33,602 bases of DNA from an uncultured Prevotella sp. (GTDB lineage: Bacteria > Bacteroidota > Bacteroidia > Bacteroidales > Bacteroidaceae), in contig CALCVT010000104.1 of NCBI GenBank assembly GCA_937906495.1, positions 1-33,602 on the forward strand, written 5' to 3'. Below are positions 23,904-32,243 of the stretch, one piece after another; within the stretch, counting starts at the first letter, position 1, and each line of letters opens with the position of its first letter. The notes beneath the pieces are model-generated. The model was given only the letters and a program-made list of their open reading frames with translations. It was not told the DNA's origin and ran no database searches. The translations under genes and the position numbers were made by a program.

Positions 23904-23934
23904 CAAAGGTAGACCTTTATTTTGAATGGGCAAA
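23904..23934 (-). promoter_or_regulatory. Consensus promoter upstream of greA
   Basis: TTTG (23934 to 23931), 19 bases, TACCTTTG (23911 to 23904) on the minus strand: a full match to the Bacteroidales consensus. Transcription should start near 23898, about 130 bases before the greA start codon. Confidence 0.85.
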
Positions 23935-23951
23935 ATTTTTTGCACGATTTG

Positions 23952-23995
23952 AAAAAAAACTGCTACAGCCATGCACTTCCTGCATTTTTGCAGTT
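23952..23995 (-). terminator. Second terminator-like element upstream of the greA promoter
   Basis: On the minus strand a six-pair stem AACTGC/GCAGTT (23995-23990 with 23963-23958) encloses a loop with a small TGCA hairpin and runs into eight Ts (23959 to 23952). The stem is short. It might insulate the greA promoter from transcription entering from the right, or be chance. Confidence 0.35.
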
Positions 23996-24234
23996 CAACG
24001 ACCCGATAGTAAAGCGTTGATTTACAACAAGGCATACCCATTCCGCAAGCCTTTCAGCAACGGCATATCGCTACCCTTTCGAATCCTATCAACAACGGGT
24101 GTTTAAAACTTTACACATGGCTGCTGACTTTTTTTACATCCGGCTATGCTATCAGCAGCATCGGCCGCGCCCATCGGCTCAGCCCCCACCTCACCACCTT
24201 GAGGCTTAGCCTGCAACGAAGCTGCCTGTTTTGT

Positions 24235-24265
24235 TTTGCCGAATGTCGGGCTTCAGCTACCTTTG
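24235..24265 (+). promoter_or_regulatory. Consensus promoter of the methyltransferase gene
   Basis: TTTG (24235-24238), 19 bases, TACCTTTG (24258-24265) is a full match to the consensus. Its last base lies five bases before the ATG at 24270, so the mRNA is predicted to be leaderless or nearly so. Between the greA promoter region and this one (about 23996-24234) I see no gene. Confidence 0.85.
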
Positions 24266-24269
24266 CAAC

Positions 24270-25478
24270 ATGAAAGAATTACGAAACATACCTGTTGAGA
24301 AACTGGCCCTTCAACTGGCCGGACGTTCAGATATCGACGTTGCTTACGTGCTGCGCCAGGCTGAGGGCTGGCAACGCTTGCGCCACAAGGTACCCACCTG
24401 GGCAGCCATCGACAACCTGGTCTACCCGCACCGGCTGGCCCTGGAACAATGCTCGGGCGAGCAAGCTGCTCGCTACAAAGCCGGAGTGGTAAAAAAACTG
24501 ATGGATGCTCTGCCTGATCATCCATTGTCGATGGCCGACCTTACGGGCGGCCTGGGGGTTGACTTCTCATTTATTGCCCGCCACTTTGCCCACGCTGTTT
24601 ATGTAGAACAACAAGAATCGCTTTGCGAACTGGCACGCCACAATTTTCCGCTGCTCGACCTTAATCAAGCCGAAGTGGTATGTGCCGACGGGGTAAATTA
24701 TCTGCATACCATGCCTGCAACCGACTTGCTGTTTCTCGATCCTGCACGCCGCGATGGTGCCGGACGCAAAACTGTACTGATTGAAGACTGCGAACCCGAC
24801 GTCTGCACACTTAGCCCACTACTTTTGGAAAAGGCCTCGGTAGTCATGCTCAAACTCTCTACCATGCTCGACATAACCGGAGCCATCCGTTCGCTGGACT
24901 GTGTGGCTCAAGTACATGTAGTTAGTGTAGGCGGCGAATGCAAAGACCTTTTGCTGGTACTTGCACACCCTGATTTATGGGCTGCGTTGGGCAAGCAGTT
25001 TGCAGGCAATGCCTATAATGGTTCGGAACCTTTGATTATAGCACACGAGGGAGATACCTCTTTATTATTTACCGAAACCGACGAAGCCAAGGCTCAGCCA
25101 CACTATACCGCCACCCCGGAAACCTACCTTTACGAACCGGGGCCTGCCGTACTCAAAGCCGGAGCATTTAAAATAGTTGGCCAACGCTGGGGGCTCGACA
25201 AACTGCATCCCAACTCACACCTTTATACCTCGAATAAGGCAATTCCCGATTTTCCCGGACGTTCGTTCTGCATAGAGTCGGTATACAGTTTTGGAAAAGC
25301 CGACCTACGAGCGCTCCGCTCTTCAACTCCTCAGGCTAACCTAACGGTACGTAATTTTCCGGCTACAGTCGATGCGCTGCGCAAAAAACTGAAACTGCGC
25401 GAAGGGGGCAACATCTACCTCTTTGCCACCACGCTTGCCGATGGATCGCACGTGTTGCTGCGCTGCCACAAAATTTAG
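24270..25478 (+). CDS. Class I SAM-dependent methyltransferase with THUMP-like C-terminal domain
   Basis: A cytoplasmic methyltransferase of 402 residues from the start used here. The SAM-binding motif I is MADLTGGLGVDFS at about 88-100, the acidic end of strand 2 is VEQQ, and the motif III-IV region has CADGVNYL and then LFLDPARRDGAG (144-155). That LDPARR motif belongs to the THUMP-like-domain methyltransferase family. The C-terminal part (about 250-402) corresponds to the THUMP-like domain, suggesting an RNA substrate, perhaps tRNA or rRNA; the exact base is unknown. An in-frame start at 24231 exists, but it lies upstream of and inside the promoter, so 24270 is preferred. An ECF sigma operon follows 103 bases downstream. 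Confidence 0.88.
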   Translation: MKELRNIPVEKLALQLAGRSDIDVAYVLRQAEGWQRLRHKVPTWAAIDNLVYPHRLALEQCSGEQAARYKAGVVKKLMDALPDHPLSMADLTGGLGVDFSFIARHFAHAVYVEQQESLCELARHNFPLLDLNQAEVVCADGVNYLHTMPATDLLFLDPARRDGAGRKTVLIEDCEPDVCTLSPLLLEKASVVMLKLSTMLDITGAIRSLDCVAQVHVVSVGGECKDLLLVLAHPDLWAALGKQFAGNAYNGSEPLIIAHEGDTSLLFTETDEAKAQPHYTATPETYLYEPGPAVLKAGAFKIVGQRWGLDKLHPNSHLYTSNKAIPDFPGRSFCIESVYSFGKADLRALRSSTPQANLTVRNFPATVDALRKKLKLREGGNIYLFATTLADGSHVLLRCHKI

Positions 25479-25538
25479 CCTGGATATTACCGCAAGGGAG
25501 GGCTAAAAAAAAATCGAAAAAAAAATGTACTTCGGCTG

Positions 25539-25546
25539 TAACTTTA
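25539..25546 (+). promoter_or_regulatory. Candidate -7 box of the sigma factor operon
   Basis: TAACTTTA differs from TAnnTTTG in the last base and is 35 bases before the sigma factor ATG. No TTTG lies at the expected distance. The region upstream holds two A tracts (25505-25530). Expression may instead depend on the sigma factor itself. Confidence 0.25.
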
Positions 25547-25581
25547 TGCCCCTTAAGCCGTCTACCATTTAGAGAGTTCCA

Positions 25582-26094
25582 ATGAAACAGATAGATTTCC
25601 GCCAAGACCTGCTCCCGCTGAAGGACAAAATTTACAGATTGGGCCTTCGCATCACGCTCAATACGCAGGAGGCGGAGGACCTGACCCAAGACACGCTTAT
25701 TCGCGTGTGGAACAAACGCAACGAGTTAGGAAACGTAGCAAACCTCGAGGCTTACTGCCTGACCATTTGCCGGAACATGGCACTCGACCGCCTGGCACTG
25801 AAGGAAAATACAAACCTTCCGCTCGATATCGACGGTTCCGATGCTCTTGACAATGCCCGCACGCCCGAAGAGCAACTCGAACACAACGAAAAGTTGCAAC
25901 GCGTAAACCAACTCTTTAACGCCTTGCCCGAAAAAATGCGTACAGCCTTGCAGTTGCGCGACATTGAAGGCAAAAGCTACCAAGAGGCCGCACAGGTAAT
26001 GGGAGTGACCGAAGAGTCGTTCAAGGTAACACTCCACAGAGCCCGCAAAGCCATTCGAAACCAATACGAGAAAATAGAGAACTATGGACTATAA
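25582..26094 (+). CDS. ECF-type RNA polymerase sigma factor
   Basis: A 170-residue alternative sigma factor of the extracytoplasmic-function class. Region 2 (about 8-75) includes QEAEDLTQDTLIRVWNKR, which binds core polymerase and the -10 element, and a closing MALDRL segment. Region 4 (about 110-163) carries the helix-turn-helix SYQEAAQVMGVTEESFKVTLHRARKAIR. There is no region 3, as usual in this class. The next gene overlaps its end by 11 bases and encodes a membrane protein, the standard layout of a sigma/anti-sigma pair. The signal sensed is unknown. Confidence 0.94.
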   Translation: MKQIDFRQDLLPLKDKIYRLGLRITLNTQEAEDLTQDTLIRVWNKRNELGNVANLEAYCLTICRNMALDRLALKENTNLPLDIDGSDALDNARTPEEQLEHNEKLQRVNQLFNALPEKMRTALQLRDIEGKSYQEAAQVMGVTEESFKVTLHRARKAIRNQYEKIENYGL

Positions 26095-26644
26095 GTATAT
26101 TGAACAACTCCTGGAACGCTATTGGGAGTGCCAAACCTCGACCGAGGAAGAAAGCATTCTGCGAGCATTCTTCAGCCAAAAGGAGATACCCGCCCCACTG
26201 GTACGCTACAAGGCCTTGTTCGTATATGAACAGCAGCAGGCCCAAACCAGACTTGGAGCCGACTTTGACAACCGCCTGCTCAAAGCTGCAGGTATTGACA
26301 ACGAACTGCAGCCAGAGCTTCCCAAAGTTGTTAAAGCCGAAAAGGTGACTTTAGCCATCAGGCTACGCCCCCTTTACCGCGCTGCAGCAGCTGTAGCCAT
26401 TGTTACACTGCTCGGAACAGCTGCACAACACTCCTTTAGTGTAAGTTCAGAAAATGAATCGGCTGCCTGGGACTATAACCAGTCGGCTTATAAAGATTCC
26501 TATCAGGATCCGCAAAAAGCCTACGAAGCTGGCATGAAGGCGCTCCAACTCTTTAAGGAAGGACCACAGACGGCTGTTGCCGATTCAACAATACGCAGCA
26601 AATACGCTGAACGAGGCATCAAAACATCTAATCAGGAAAAATAA
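26084..26644 (+). CDS. Probable anti-sigma factor, single-pass membrane protein
   Basis: A 186-residue protein with a soluble N-terminal part (about 1-95), one membrane segment (about 99-117, AAAAVAIVTLL) and a C-terminal outer part. The N-terminal residues IEQLLERYWECQTSTEEES look like the short helical domain seen in many Bacteroidota proteins translated with ECF sigma factors. Overlap with the sigma gene points to coupled translation and to a role in binding the sigma factor at the inner membrane. No zinc motif (HxxxCxxC) is present, so it is not a ZAS-type anti-sigma. Similar proteins are sometimes labelled as oxidoreductase subunits in databases; nothing here supports that. Confidence 0.65.
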   Translation: MDYKYIEQLLERYWECQTSTEEESILRAFFSQKEIPAPLVRYKALFVYEQQQAQTRLGADFDNRLLKAAGIDNELQPELPKVVKAEKVTLAIRLRPLYRAAAAVAIVTLLGTAAQHSFSVSSENESAAWDYNQSAYKDSYQDPQKAYEAGMKALQLFKEGPQTAVADSTIRSKYAERGIKTSNQEK

Positions 26645-26646
26645 AC

Positions 26647-27114
26647 ATGAGACACTGGTTAGCAACGCTCTTCGTCTTTCTGACAGCACTGAATGTTCAG
26701 GCGCAAATGGAAGAAGATTTTGCCTCGCGTTTCATGGCTCTACATGCTGAGAAACATGCACTGGAGTGTATCACCGTAAGCCCGCTCATGATGGAACGGA
26801 TGCTCAAACTACCATCGGTCGAGGAAGACGGACAAACTAAAAAGGTGCTTTCGCAACTCAAATCAATACGGATGGTTGTGAACAAAACAGCAGCCGATGC
26901 CACCGAATGCTACAACAAGGCGGCCGAACTGGCTAAACGCAATCCTCAGCGCTATAAACTCTACGCACACAATGGCCAACGCATGCTCTACATGCGGCGA
27001 CACGGTGGGCATGTTGTAGAAATTGTGCTGTTTATGCAACGCGAACAATTCTGCCTTATTAACTTAACCGGAAACATGACCGATAAGTTCCTTGAACAAG
27101 TGCTGAACATCTGA
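26647..27114 (+). CDS. DUF4252 exported protein
   Basis: A 155-residue protein with a signal peptide cleaved near NVQAQ (about residue 19). It resembles DUF4252, small exported Bacteroidota proteins often found after ECF sigma/anti-sigma pairs. It has no lipobox and no catalytic motif I can name. It starts two bases after the previous stop codon, so it is the third gene of the sigma operon and could be its signal sensor or its target. It may sit in the periplasm. A strong plus-strand terminator follows about 220 bases later. Confidence 0.8.
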   Translation: MRHWLATLFVFLTALNVQAQMEEDFASRFMALHAEKHALECITVSPLMMERMLKLPSVEEDGQTKKVLSQLKSIRMVVNKTAADATECYNKAAELAKRNPQRYKLYAHNGQRMLYMRRHGGHVVEIVLFMQREQFCLINLTGNMTDKFLEQVLNI

Positions 27115-27331
27115 CCAACGAAAACAATCAATAACGCTGATATAAACCATCTTGAGTGTCGAACGGCGGCACTCGCCTTTAAAGTAAAACAATCGCTCTT
27201 TTAAACACTCATGCTGTGACCTTAGGCTGCCGGCTCTTCATTTTGCCTTTTACCGGAGCCGGATGCCTTAATCAGGTTTCAGTTCTCTCTCATCATCCTG
27301 TCCGGCGGGACAATACTGTAAATATCGGGAA
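27115..27331 (+). other. Gene-free, hairpin-rich stretch after the sigma operon
   Basis: No protein frame is credible in this part of a gap of about 416 bases. It contains GAGTG/CACTC near 27154-27174. A stem CCGGCTC/GAGCCGG (27230-27236 with 27256-27262) is extended outward by GGC/GCC. TGTCC/GGACA (27299-27303 with 27308-27312) has a four-base loop. It ends at a strong terminator and may be a structured 3' untranslated region or a small RNA. Confidence 0.5.
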
Positions 27332-27384
27332 GTTTTCCGGCTTTAACGGATTAAACTTCCCGATATCTTTTTATTCGATTCGGT
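27332..27384 (+). terminator. Strong terminator of the sigma operon
   Basis: A perfect 14-base-pair stem (27332-27345 with 27363-27376) is continued inside by TCCG/CGGA. It is followed by a T-rich tail from 27376 on. It is oriented for plus-strand transcription. Confidence 0.88.
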
Positions 27385-27453
27385 AAGACAGTAAATTATA
27401 GAGCATAATTGCACACAGCCCCATGCTACACTTTATAGTGTTAGCCGACGGAG

Positions 27454-27504
27454 CAGCAAAAAAGCCCCCGCGCCTATGAACTTATCAATATAGCGCGGGG
27501 GCTT
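27454..27504 (-). terminator. Terminator of the M16 peptidase gene
   Basis: A perfect 12-base-pair GC-rich stem (27462-27473 with 27493-27504) is followed on the minus strand by six Ts (27463 to 27458). It begins 26 bases after the peptidase stop codon. Confidence 0.88.
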
Positions 27505-27530
27505 GCATATTTAAGACTAAGGCCTAAACC

Positions 27531-30380
27531 TTATTTCTTACCGTGATTCTCGGTCATATCGGTAGGACGCATCGAAACGGTTACGCAGTTGTTCTGTTTG
27601 AGGAGCACCTTCTTGGTAAAGTCTTGCACATCCTTCGAGGTGATGCTCTTAACAATTTGCTCGTAGCCAGTGTGCTCATCCTTGTTCCAACTTACCTTGG
27701 CATTGATAAGGTTCATCCAGTAGCCGTTCTTCTTCTGTGCATCAGCATAGGTCTTGAGGTTGAACTTCACAACCTTTTCAAGTTCTTCGGCAGTAACACC
27801 CTTAGCAGCGATGTCCTCAATGCCTTGCTTCATGAGCAAGAGGGCTGAGTCGAGTTTTTCGGGCTTCACGGGGCAATAAATCTGCATGGTGTACTGATCG
27901 CGTACGCCAAAGCTGGCCTGACCCGAAGCACCTACACTATATGCCATACCGCCATCCTCGCGAATGCTCTTAAGGTAACGCTGCGTCAAGATTTCGCCCA
28001 ACGTGCTTACTACGAACGACTCCTTCAGCGAATAAGGATTGGCACCAGTCCAGATTTGTACCAATTGAGCCTGCGGAGTTTCCATTGAACGATAGAAGTG
28101 GTTGTTCTTAACACCTGTAACAGGATATACCTTGAGGTCAACATACTTTTCGCGGCTCTTTACACCCTTGAGCGGAGCAATGTACTGCTCGGTAAAGGCA
28201 CGGAGAGAGTCAACATCGAATGCACCGGTAAAGAAGAAGTCGAAATCGCCTGCAGCGTTGAAGCGCTCACTATAAAGACGGCGGATTACGTTGTAGTCGG
28301 CCTTGTCGAGGTCTTGCAACTTGAGGTTAGCCTTACGAATGTTGTGACCCCAGAGTGTAAGGTTAAGCGAATCGCTGAAAGCCTTCTGGGGGTTTTTCTC
28401 GATGTTTTCGAGTGTTGACTTGAGATAAGCAATGGTATTGTTGTAAGCATCAACATCGTTTGCCGGAGCCTGGAAGCGGAGGTAAATCAACTCAAAGAGC
28501 GTACGCAAGTCTTTAGGAGTAGAACTACCCATGAGGTTTTCGGTAACAGGGCCCAATGCTACGTTGCAATTAGCCTGCTTACCAGCAAGCTTCTTCTGAA
28601 GTTCGGTTGAGGTAAAGTTACCAATACCTGTGCTGCCAATGATATCGCCCATGAGTTTCATGTTAACAATATCCTTGTCGGCAATTTTGCTTTCACCACC
28701 AAAGCTTGTAGCTCTGAACTGTACTTCAGAATCGTTAAAGTCGGTCTTCTTGAAGTAAACGCGTGCGCCATTCTGAAGAGTCCAGCAAGTGTAACCAAAG
28801 TCGGCCTTCTCCTCTTTTACAATCTTACCCTTAGCCGGGAGCGAGGGAACGAGGGGCTCATTCTTAACATTGTCTACATAAGCCTCGAGTTTAGCAGTTT
28901 TGGCTGCAGCAACAGCCTTTTTGAACTGGTCAACAGTAGGAACAGTTACACCTTCCTTGTCGGGATACATGGCCATACATACAAAGTTGGTGTCGGTGCT
29001 GGCTGCATAAGCCTTGACAACCTGCGAAGCTACGGGTGCAGTCATTTGCTGCTGAGCCATCATCTGTGCCATCTGCTTGTAGGCATTGAACTCGGTTTCG
29101 AGGTCGGGAATGGGGTCGCCTTCAAGGAAATGACGTACATACTGCGGCACATAGAAACTGTTCTTCTGCTTGTCGCGGTTGTTATAGATAGTTTCGATAC
29201 CACTGATGAACTCATCGCTGGCACGGCTGATTTCGGTTGCAGTGAATCCAAAGCGTGCGGCACGCTCAATTTCCTGCATCACGGCTTGAACAGCTTCGGC
29301 ATCCTTGCCGGGTTTAGGCAAAATAAATACACTGAATGCATCCTTCGTCTTCGACATGATGTAGTTGCCATACTGAGTTCCTGCACCAAGGAAGGGGCAG
29401 TCGGCCTTCAGGCTCAACTCGTTGAGACGGGCGTTGAGGCTGTTGCAAACAAGGGTATTGATGTAGTTCATCTGCAGGTAAGCCGGCGTATTCTTGAATT
29501 CGTCGGGCAGAGGATCCTGCTTGAACATAATCTGCACAATACCAGTGGTCTGCTCCTTATCCTTGTCTATAATATAAATAGGTGTATTGTTGTTAGGAAC
29601 GGGATAATGTTCGTAAGCAACGGGATTAGCGGGCATTTTGATTGACGAGAAGGTAGCCTTAATTTTAGCCTCAACCTTGTCAACATCAATATCGCCTACT
29701 ACAATAATACCTTGAAGGTCAGGGCGATACCACTTCTCATAATAAGCACGAAGTTCTGCCGGCTTAAAATTGTCAACAACACTCATCAGACCAATCGGGA
29801 AGCGGAGTCCATAACGTGAACCGGGATAGAGAGCAGGAAGATTGCGCTCGAACATACGGTTTGAGGCACTGGTACGCATACGCCACTCTTCATGGATAAC
29901 GCCACGTTCCTTATCGATTTCCTTGGGGTCGAGGGTCAAACCATCCGACCAGTCGCGCAAAATAAGCAAGCAAGAGTCAACATTGCTTTCGGTTACAGGC
30001 ACATCGTCGATGTTATAAACAGTTTCGTCGGTAGCCGTGTAAGCATTCAAGTTCTCGCCAAACTTCACACCGATTCTTTCGCAGAACTTCAGGAGTTTAT
30101 CATCGGGGAAGTTGTCTGTACCATTGAAACACATGTGTTCAAGGAAGTGAGCAAGTCCTCGCTGACTTTCCTCCTCCTGCACCGAGCCTACTTTTTGGGC
30201 GATGTAGAAGTTTGCCCGGTTTTCAGGCAATGCATTGTGGCGTATGTAGTAAGTCAAGCCATTGGGCAACTTACCATAACGCACACTCTTGTCCATCGGC
30301 AACTGAGGGAGTTGCTGAGCCATTGCCGGCAAAGTAATCAATGCCACCAACAACAGCATTAAGGATTTAAGTTTGTTCAT
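27531..30380 (-). CDS. M16-family zinc metallopeptidase (pitrilysin/insulinase type), exported
   Basis: A 949-residue periplasmic or outer-membrane-associated peptidase. A signal peptide ends at PAMAQQ (about residue 21). The inverted zinc motif HFLEH is at 78-82, and the downstream acidic cluster KERGVIHEE at 157-165 supplies the third zinc ligand. The protein has the two-lobed M16 layout. The first catalytic half spans about 30-240 with its partner to about 460. The inactive half follows (about 520-940) and lacks a second HxxEH. The family degrades peptides enclosed in its chamber. The gene stands alone, with its own terminator, and diverges from nadB. Substrates cannot be predicted. Confidence 0.93.
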   Translation of the reverse strand: MNKLKSLMLLLVALITLPAMAQQLPQLPMDKSVRYGKLPNGLTYYIRHNALPENRANFYIAQKVGSVQEEESQRGLAHFLEHMCFNGTDNFPDDKLLKFCERIGVKFGENLNAYTATDETVYNIDDVPVTESNVDSCLLILRDWSDGLTLDPKEIDKERGVIHEEWRMRTSASNRMFERNLPALYPGSRYGLRFPIGLMSVVDNFKPAELRAYYEKWYRPDLQGIIVVGDIDVDKVEAKIKATFSSIKMPANPVAYEHYPVPNNNTPIYIIDKDKEQTTGIVQIMFKQDPLPDEFKNTPAYLQMNYINTLVCNSLNARLNELSLKADCPFLGAGTQYGNYIMSKTKDAFSVFILPKPGKDAEAVQAVMQEIERAARFGFTATEISRASDEFISGIETIYNNRDKQKNSFYVPQYVRHFLEGDPIPDLETEFNAYKQMAQMMAQQQMTAPVASQVVKAYAASTDTNFVCMAMYPDKEGVTVPTVDQFKKAVAAAKTAKLEAYVDNVKNEPLVPSLPAKGKIVKEEKADFGYTCWTLQNGARVYFKKTDFNDSEVQFRATSFGGESKIADKDIVNMKLMGDIIGSTGIGNFTSTELQKKLAGKQANCNVALGPVTENLMGSSTPKDLRTLFELIYLRFQAPANDVDAYNNTIAYLKSTLENIEKNPQKAFSDSLNLTLWGHNIRKANLKLQDLDKADYNVIRRLYSERFNAAGDFDFFFTGAFDVDSLRAFTEQYIAPLKGVKSREKYVDLKVYPVTGVKNNHFYRSMETPQAQLVQIWTGANPYSLKESFVVSTLGEILTQRYLKSIREDGGMAYSVGASGQASFGVRDQYTMQIYCPVKPEKLDSALLLMKQGIEDIAAKGVTAEELEKVVKFNLKTYADAQKKNGYWMNLINAKVSWNKDEHTGYEQIVKSITSKDVQDFTKKVLLKQNNCVTVSMRPTDMTENHGKK

Positions 30381-30496
30381 GTTGTTAGGTTATAATTAAA
30401 TAAAGAATTGTTTGTTCATGATATAAGACACGACACACCACTGTTTTGCTACAGCAATTTACCAAAAAAGAGCATTGGGCATCGGCCTATATGCTG

Positions 30497-30504
30497 CAAA
30501 AATA
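30497..30504 (-). promoter_or_regulatory. Candidate -7 box of the M16 peptidase gene
   Basis: TATTTTTG on the minus strand is an exact TAnnTTTG, about 115 bases before the peptidase ATG. The -33 position shows no TTTG. Confidence 0.35.
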
Positions 30505-30547
30505 GCTATTTCTTGAAATCTGCTGTGTTTTTTCGAAAAAACATTTG

Positions 30548-30555
30548 TAGTTTTG
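30548..30555 (+). promoter_or_regulatory. Candidate -7 box of nadB
   Basis: TAGTTTTG is an exact TAnnTTTG, 23 bases before the nadB ATG at 30579. This gives a short leader and supports that start. No clear TTTG at -33. Confidence 0.5.
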
Positions 30556-30578
30556 CAAAGAATTTAAGCGACACCGCG

Positions 30579-32168
30579 ATGATACGCAAATTTGATTTTC
30601 TTGTAATAGGTTCTGGCGTGGCCGGAATGAGTTACGCCCTCCAGGTAGCCGCCTCGGGCAAAGGTAAGGTGGCTCTCGTTTGCAAAACTAGCATTGAAGA
30701 AGCCAATACGGCTAAAGCACAAGGCGGTATAGCCTCGGTTACCGACTTGAAAGTTGATGATTTTGAAAAACATATAAAAGATACGCTCATTGCTGGCGAT
30801 TACATTTCTGACCCCCGCGCTGTCAAGCAAGTTGTATACAATGCTCCCGAAGGAATTCGGAGGCTTGTAGAATGGGGTGTACACTTTGATAAAAAGCAGG
30901 ATGGAAACTTCGATTTGCACCGCGAAGGCGGCCACTCTGAATTCCGCATTTTACACCATGCCGACGATACTGGCTTTGAAATACAACGTGGCCTTATTGA
31001 AGCCGTGCGCATGCATCCGGACATTACCGTGCTCGAAAATCACTTTGCAGTAGAAATCATCACACAGCACCATTTAGGAGTTGAAGTAACACGCCGTACT
31101 CCCAATATAGAGTGTTTTGGCGCTTACGTGCTCAACCCCGACACCAATAAGATAGATACCATCCTTTCACGCGTTACTGTTCTTTGTACCGGAGGATGCG
31201 GAGCTGTTTATGCTACAACTACCAACCCGAACATTGCTACGGGCGACGGCATTGCCATGGCCTACCGTGCCAAGGCCACCGTGCAGGACATGGAGTTTAT
31301 ACAATTCCATCCAACTGCTCTTTTTCACCATGGCGAAACACATCCGGCATACCTCATTACCGAAGCCATGCGTGGTTACGGCGGCATTCTGCGTTTGCCT
31401 AACGGCGAGGAATTCATGCAGAAATACGACAAGCGCCTCTCGCTGGCTCCACGCGACATCGTGGCACGAGCCATTGACAAGGAAATGAAAATTCACGGCA
31501 TTGACCACGTATGTCTGGATGTAACGCACAAAGACCCCGAGGAAACCAAACACCATTTTCCTAATATCTACCAAAAGTGCCTGAGCATCGGCATTGACAT
31601 TACCAAAGAATACATCCCCGTAGCTCCCTGTGCGCACTACTTATGCGGGGGCATTAAGGTTGATTTGAATGCCTGCTCATCCATCAAGCGGCTCTATGCC
31701 ATTGGTGAATGCTCCTGCACCGGACTACACGGCGGTAACCGCTTGGCTTCGAACTCGCTGATTGAAGCCGTGGTATATGCCGAGGCTGCTGCCAACCACT
31801 CGCTGGAACATATCGACGAATATGCCTTCAACGACCTGGTGCCCGAATGGAACGACGAGGGTACACTCTCGAACGAAGAAAAGGTGCTCATTGCACAAGA
31901 TGCCAAAGAAGTTGGACAAATCATGTCGGCCTACGTGGGCATTGTACGCTCTGATTTACGACTGAAACGTGCATGGACACGCCTCGACCTACTCTACGAA
32001 GAGACTGAAGAACTCTTTAAACGTGTAAAAGCTACCCGCGACATCTGCGAACTGCGCAACATGATTAACGTGGGATACCTGATTACCCGACAGGCTATGC
32101 AACGCAAAGAAAGTAGAGGACTACACTTTACTACCGACTACCCTAAGCATGCATACGACCAAAATTAA
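30579..32168 (+). CDS. nadB: L-aspartate oxidase (NadB)
   Basis: An FAD enzyme that oxidises L-aspartate to iminoaspartate, the first step of de novo NAD synthesis; it can also use fumarate as acceptor. The 529-residue protein begins with the dinucleotide-binding motif VIGSGVAGMSYA (GxGxxG at 11-16). It has the substrate region HREGGHSEFRILHH and the family signature of the flavin end, LHGGNRLASNSLIEAV. A helical C-terminal domain follows, as in succinate dehydrogenase flavoproteins. The AKAQGGIASV loop is NadB-like. The frame is open for 57 more codons upstream, but that extension precedes the -7 box and has no family similarity. No nadA or nadC is next to it in this window. Confidence 0.95.
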   Translation: MIRKFDFLVIGSGVAGMSYALQVAASGKGKVALVCKTSIEEANTAKAQGGIASVTDLKVDDFEKHIKDTLIAGDYISDPRAVKQVVYNAPEGIRRLVEWGVHFDKKQDGNFDLHREGGHSEFRILHHADDTGFEIQRGLIEAVRMHPDITVLENHFAVEIITQHHLGVEVTRRTPNIECFGAYVLNPDTNKIDTILSRVTVLCTGGCGAVYATTTNPNIATGDGIAMAYRAKATVQDMEFIQFHPTALFHHGETHPAYLITEAMRGYGGILRLPNGEEFMQKYDKRLSLAPRDIVARAIDKEMKIHGIDHVCLDVTHKDPEETKHHFPNIYQKCLSIGIDITKEYIPVAPCAHYLCGGIKVDLNACSSIKRLYAIGECSCTGLHGGNRLASNSLIEAVVYAEAAANHSLEHIDEYAFNDLVPEWNDEGTLSNEEKVLIAQDAKEVGQIMSAYVGIVRSDLRLKRAWTRLDLLYEETEELFKRVKATRDICELRNMINVGYLITRQAMQRKESRGLHFTTDYPKHAYDQN

Positions 32169-32243
32169 GCAGAAATACTGCAACAAAGGCTACATACCAT
32201 CTTAGCCCAACCTACACTCATTACTCTAACAACAACCAACGAT

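Noticed and set aside
23772..24041. 89-codon minus-strand frame before greA
   Set aside because: It covers the greA promoter and leader terminator, and its composition looks random.
26084..26644. Naming the second sigma-operon gene as a pyruvate-ferredoxin oxidoreductase subunit
   Set aside because: Similar proteins sometimes carry that label, but no cofactor or iron-sulfur motif is present; gene order and membrane topology suggest an anti-sigma role.
27240..27312. Riboswitch-like boxes: TGAAACCTGAT on the minus strand (TPP-like) and a GGCGGGACAATACTGTAA stretch on the plus strand (cobalamin-like)
   Set aside because: The remaining conserved parts of either aptamer do not line up, and no suitable gene lies downstream on either strand.
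30408..30578. N-terminal extension of NadB by 57 codons
   Set aside because: The extension lies upstream of the -7 box and has no similarity to the family, which starts at the FAD-binding strand.
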